Below are positions 5,838 to 8,713 of a DNA stretch of 8,713 nucleotides, piece by piece (the first letter of the stretch is position 1; every line of letters starts with the position of its first letter). Location of the stretch: NCBI GenBank assembly GCA_009699565.1, contig WLNX01000065.1, positions 1 to 8,713 of the forward strand, in the 5' to 3' direction. The stretch is from Actinomycetota bacterium (GTDB lineage Bacteria > Actinomycetota > Thermoleophilia > Solirubrobacterales > Solirubrobacteraceae). The position numbers and the translations under genes are program-made. The notes beneath the pieces were generated by a model, which saw only the letters and a program-made list of their open reading frames with translations, ran no database searches and was not told where the DNA came from.

Positions 5838-6595
5838 GCTGCTCCCCTAACCAGATACGGGCGCTGCTGCTCGCCAACCGCAGCGATCGTGATCGGAGCG
5901 AAAGGCGCCGCCTGATCCCAAGTCGCTTCGCCCTGCTTGTAGAGCTCAAGAAGTGCGAACAGAGTGACCGCGACCGTCATCCGGTCCGCCCCTGCGACGG
6001 CTTCGTCAAACGAACATGCGCCGCGCAACAGCAGTGTTCTGAGGTGCGCCAAGCGCGCCGGCACGGTGACCGCAGAGCGTCGAAGGTGAGCGAGCGAGAT
6101 CTGCGGCGGCGTGCGCAGCAGCCCGCCGATCGCCTCGCCGAGCTGACTTGCGGCGTAGACCTTCTCGGCCTGTTCGAGCGTCACCTTCTTGACGAAGTCG
6201 GGCAGTGGAGCTTCGCGGTAGTAGTGGCCCCGCTCCGCGCCGAGCAGATCGGAAAGATGCTCCGAAGCCTGCCTGTAACGGCGCGCATCGATCATGCGCG
6301 CCAACAGCTCTTCGGCCGCTTCGCCCGGTTCGAGATCTCCGAGCTCCTCCTCGTCGCCGGCCGAGAGCATCAGCCGCGACTTGAGTTCAAGCAGCGCGGC
6401 GATCAGAACGATGAACTCCGTCGCCATCTCCAAGTCCAACTCACCGCGCGCTTCCAGCACGTCGATGTAGGAGATGACGATCTCGGCGAGCTCCAGCTCG
6501 AGCAGATCAACCTCCTCGCGAAGGACGAGCGTCAGCAGCAGGTCGAACGGACCAGTGAAGAGCTCAAGATCGAGCTCCATCTCAGCGGCAATCAC
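5834..6595 (-). CDS. scpA: Segregation and condensation protein A (kleisin)
   Basis: The kleisin subunit bridges the two SMC heads and recruits ScpB. The 253-residue length is typical. The N-terminal helical domain carries the hallmark LFTGPFDLLLTLV (12-24), then EEVDLLELELAEIV (27-40) and an ALLELKSRLML stretch (67-77), which contact the SMC neck. An acidic linker follows (DEEEL, near 81-85). The C-terminal winged helix is marked by VAVTLFALLELYKQG (208-222). The start is uncertain: GTG at 6595 makes a GTGA overlap with the transporter stop, in keeping with the other junctions, while ATG at 6580 (five codons later) gives a protein beginning MELDLELF. Neither has a Shine-Dalgarno. The open frame continues to 6838, but that upstream part is Arg-rich antisense of the transporter and is not ScpA. 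smc itself is not in the window. Confidence 0.93.
   Translation of the reverse strand: MIAAEMELDLELFTGPFDLLLTLVLREEVDLLELELAEIVISYIDVLEARGELDLEMATEFIVLIAALLELKSRLMLSAGDEEELGDLEPGEAAEELLARMIDARRYRQASEHLSDLLGAERGHYYREAPLPDFVKKVTLEQAEKVYAASQLGEAIGGLLRTPPQISLAHLRRSAVTVPARLAHLRTLLLRGACSFDEAVAGADRMTVAVTLFALLELYKQGEATWDQAAPFAPITIAAVGEQQRPYLVRGAA
5842..5848 (-). promoter_or_regulatory. Shine-Dalgarno of scpB inside the scpA 3' end
   Basis: Read on the minus strand, AGGGGAG lies four bases before the GTG at 5837, within the last codons of scpA. It is the strongest ribosome-binding site on this strand. It settles the GTG as the scpB start and suggests that ScpB can be made at a higher rate than ScpA, in keeping with the two ScpB per ScpA known in the complex. 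Confidence 0.65.
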
Positions 6596-7746
6596 GGATC
6601 GGAACTTACAGCGGCGGCCGGTCGTCGCCCGAACATGACCAGCCCGACGACCGCGCAAAGCGCTCCGGCAGCGCCGTAGGCCAGAAGGTCGCCGCCAAAG
6701 GCCGCGAGAGCGCCGCCCAACGTTGCTCCGGCTCCGATCGACAGTGACCAAGTGCTGTTCTGGAAAGCGAAGGCCCAACCCTGATCGACGTCGAGCCGTT
6801 CGGCCGCAAGTGACACCAGCTTGCCGGCCGGTACCCAAAGCATGCCGATCGCCGCAGAGCAGAGCACAAGCGCGAATGCCAGCACGAGCACGGTCGTCGG
6901 GAAGTAGAGCGAGACGAGCAGCACTGCAGCAAGGAACATCCCGATCCTCACTATGCGAAGAACCCCGACGCTGTCGCTGAGTCGCCCTACGACCGGGCTG
7001 ACGATCGCCTCGACCGTTCCGGCGAGGAAGAAGATCAGGCCGATCAGTTCGGCACTGGACCCCAGCTCGTTCAGGCGCAGCGGCACAAGCACCTCAATCA
7101 CGCCAAACGCCATCGACGGAATAACGAAGATCATCAGCGCAAACAGGTACCGCCCGTTGCGCAGCAGCGAGATCGGCGAGGCATTGGTCGTTCCAGATTC
7201 GACGTGCGGCTCGGGCGTACGGACGGCAAAGGCTGCGATCACGGCCGCTGCCACGGCTGTGCCTGCGAAGGCCGGCCCGCGCCCGATCAGGTGAGCGACC
7301 GAACCGAGCACGGGTCCCAACTGGGCGCCGACGACCCCTGCTCCGATGCCGAAGCCGAGGGCCTCGCCGCGGCGCTCAACGGAGGTACCCTGCGCCAGCC
7401 ATGCCAGCCCCGCGGTCCAGGAGGCTGCCCCTGCCAACCCCTGCAGCAGGCGCCCGAGGTAGAGCAGCTCGATCGTGTTGCCGAACGCGAAGACGAGAGC
7501 GGCGGCGGCCATCACGACGAGTGAGACCAGCACGGTCGGCCGCGGCCCGTAGCGGGCGGTGGCCCACCCCGCCGGCAGTGCTCCGAGGAAGGTGCCGATC
7601 GGATAGATCCCTACCAGCAGACCGGCGCCGCCCTTGTTGAGCCCGAACTCGGATGAGAGCGACGGAAGAAGAGGAGCCAGAGCGGCGTAGAAGAGCGTGT
7701 CGAGGAGGACTACCGACCCGACCAGAATGACGAGTCGGCGGTTCAC
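6592..7746 (-). CDS. Major facilitator superfamily transporter, drug:H+ antiporter-like
   Basis: A 384-residue membrane protein with about twelve hydrophobic helices in two six-helix halves, separated by a polar loop at roughly 176-200. Helix 1 holds an acidic residue (Asp16) in LLDTLFYAALAPLLP. The loop after helix 2 has the MFS motif A form, PAGWATARYGPR (58-69). Helix 5 has GAQLGPVLG (140-148), matching motif C, the antiporter signature, so export of a small molecule against protons is likely. A second motif A-like VVGRLSD lies at 252-258. The substrate is unknown. The GTG start lies two bases after the trpS stop and the stop overlaps scpA by GTGA, so it should be co-expressed with both. 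No regulator is adjacent. A transporter is not a usual member of this housekeeping cluster as I know it. Base composition looks like that of its neighbours. Confidence 0.92.
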   Translation of the reverse strand: MNRRLVILVGSVVLLDTLFYAALAPLLPSLSSEFGLNKGGAGLLVGIYPIGTFLGALPAGWATARYGPRPTVLVSLVVMAAAALVFAFGNTIELLYLGRLLQGLAGAASWTAGLAWLAQGTSVERRGEALGFGIGAGVVGAQLGPVLGSVAHLIGRGPAFAGTAVAAAVIAAFAVRTPEPHVESGTTNASPISLLRNGRYLFALMIFVIPSMAFGVIEVLVPLRLNELGSSAELIGLIFFLAGTVEAIVSPVVGRLSDSVGVLRIVRIGMFLAAVLLVSLYFPTTVLVLAFALVLCSAAIGMLWVPAGKLVSLAAERLDVDQGWAFAFQNSTWSLSIGAGATLGGALAAFGGDLLAYGAAGALCAVVGLVMFGRRPAAAVSSDP

Positions 7747-7748
7747 TT

Positions 7749-8713
7749 TCAGCCGGTGGGACCGACGCCCATCGCAGCCTTCGCTTCTCCAACTGTGACC
7801 TCTGCGATCTCCCGCGCCCGCTGCGCGCCGCGCGCCAGGATCGCTTCAAGCTGCGCCTCGTCTCCGCGAATCTGCTCGTAGCGCTCGCGAACCGGCGCCA
7901 GCAGCTCCGTGACGGCCTCGCTCACGGCTCCCTTGAGATCGCCGTAGCCGCGAGCGTCTGCAAGCTCAGCCGCAGCCTCCTCGGGAGTGATCCCCTTGCA
8001 GGCGCCGAGGATGTCGAGCAGATTGCTGACTCCCGGCTTTGACGGATCGAAAGCAATCCGCGGAGGATCATCCGAGTCCGTGACGGCCCTCGCGAACTTG
8101 CGCTTAATCTGTTCCGGCTGGTCGAGGACGTAGACGGTTCCCTCCTCGGAGGCCGAAGTCGTTGACATCTTCGAGGTCGGGTCTTGCAGATCCATGATCC
8201 GCGCGCCCACCTGCGGAATACTGTGTTCCGGAACCGTCAGCAGCTCCTCCCCATCTGCGAAGCGTGCATTGAAGCGTTCGGCAATGTCGCGCATCAGCTC
8301 GATGTGCTGACGCTGATCCTCACCTACCGGCACCTCGTCGCAGCGGAAGGCGAGCACGTCAGCGGCCTGCAGCACGGGGTAGAAGAAGAGCCCGGCCGAG
8401 ACCAGCTCCCGTTGCGCGTCCGACTTCTCCTTGAACTGGTGCATCCGGTTTAGATCACCGTGTGCGGTGACCGACGCCAGCAGCCAGCACAGCTCGGTCT
8501 GCTCCGGCACATCGGACTGCCGGTAGAGGATGCAACGCTCGGGGTCCAAGCCCGCCGCGATCAACAGGGCCGTCGTGTCGTAGGTCCGTTCGCGCAGCTC
8601 GGCGGGGTCGTAGGCGACGGTGATGGCGTGCAGGTCGACGATGCAGAAGATCGAGAGGTCGTCGGCGCCGGACGCACGCTCCTGACCGTCGACGTATTGA
8701 CGGATGGCCCCGA
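7749..8713 (-). CDS. trpS: Tryptophanyl-tRNA synthetase, lacking only the extreme N-terminus
   Basis: Charges tRNA-Trp with tryptophan. The 320 codons present continue past the right edge (two bases of a further codon remain), and about 20 residues of a normal 330-340 are missing. The first visible residues, GAIRQYVDGQ, normally come straight after the HIGH-like HLGN motif, which therefore lies just outside. Class I features follow: DLHAIT (26-31), a segment with SDVPEQTELCWLL (66-78), FFYPVLQAADVLAF (109-122), GEDQRQHIELMRDIA (130-144) and RIMDLQDPTSKMS (171-183). The catalytic loop reads KMSTT (181-185, positions 8157-8171) instead of KMSKS, so the second lysine is replaced by threonine. 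The usual VTDSD-type segment and a helical C-terminal anticodon domain follow. The frame is open to the edge; a TTG at 8564 would delete half the Rossmann fold and is not the start. Confidence 0.97.
   Translation of the reverse strand, partial: GAIRQYVDGQERASGADDLSIFCIVDLHAITVAYDPAELRERTYDTTALLIAAGLDPERCILYRQSDVPEQTELCWLLASVTAHGDLNRMHQFKEKSDAQRELVSAGLFFYPVLQAADVLAFRCDEVPVGEDQRQHIELMRDIAERFNARFADGEELLTVPEHSIPQVGARIMDLQDPTSKMSTTSASEEGTVYVLDQPEQIKRKFARAVTDSDDPPRIAFDPSKPGVSNLLDILGACKGITPEEAAAELADARGYGDLKGAVSEAVTELLAPVRERYEQIRGDEAQLEAILARGAQRAREIAEVTVGEAKAAMGVGPTG

Noticed and set aside
6044..6679. A 211-codon plus-strand open frame opposite scpA
   Set aside because: The minus strand encodes a textbook ScpA. 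The antisense product is Arg/Gln/Leu-rich without any recognisable motif.
6596..6838. N-terminal extension of scpA by about 80 codons
   Set aside because: The added part is Arg-rich out-of-frame reading of the transporter gene, and the ScpA family begins about ten residues before the GPFDLLL motif.
1..8713. Defence system, prophage, mobile element, CRISPR array or tRNA gene
   Set aside because: No repeat-spacer pattern, transposase, integrase, terminal inverted repeats or tRNA-like fold was seen, and nearly every base is accounted for by conserved metabolic, chromosome-segregation or rRNA-modification genes.

Overview
The window is a gene-dense, GC-rich piece of bacterial chromosome holding eleven protein-coding genes and almost no spacer DNA. 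Gene content and order (trpS, scpA, scpB, rluB, an AroH-class chorismate mutase, aroF, tyrA, aroA) suggest a high-GC actinobacterium. The style of the proteins suggests the Thermoleophilia (Solirubrobacterales/Gaiellales side), but that placement is inferred without any database search. I see no RNA gene, insertion sequence, prophage gene, CRISPR array or integration scar. This looks like core chromosome, not an accessory island.

Layout, right to left because ten of the eleven genes lie on the minus strand. A first run (8713 to 5178) holds trpS (tryptophanyl-tRNA synthetase, N-terminus cut by the window edge), an MFS drug-efflux-type transporter, and scpA and scpB, the kleisin and winged-helix partners of the SMC condensin. 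On the plus strand, rlmN (4219-5208), a radical-SAM 23S rRNA/tRNA adenine-C2 methyltransferase, converges on scpB with a 31-bp overlap and diverges from rluB across 25 bp. A second minus-strand run (4193 to 1) holds rluB (23S rRNA pseudouridine synthase), aroH (chorismate mutase), a small cupin protein, aroF (type I-beta DAHP synthase), tyrA (prephenate dehydrogenase with an ACT domain) and aroA (EPSP synthase, C-terminus cut off by the window edge).

The second run contains much of the route into tyrosine. AroF makes the first committed shikimate-pathway intermediate, AroA makes EPSP (the precursor of chorismate), AroH turns chorismate into prephenate, and TyrA oxidises prephenate to the tyrosine precursor. 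Two of these enzymes carry likely allosteric domains: a ferredoxin-like N-domain on AroF and a C-terminal ACT domain on TyrA. This implies feedback control at the protein level. I see no attenuator or riboswitch.

Most neighbours are translationally coupled. Five junctions are 4-base start/stop overlaps built on ATG, GTG or TTG, and convincing Shine-Dalgarno sequences are rare. The points most worth a second look are the KMSTT signature in TrpS (usual KMSKS), the cupin gene embedded between aroH and aroF, the inverted rlmN splitting scpAB from rluB, a 7-bp inverted repeat centred on the rlmN start, and the transporter lodged between trpS and scpA. I found no convincing evidence of a wholly new system.
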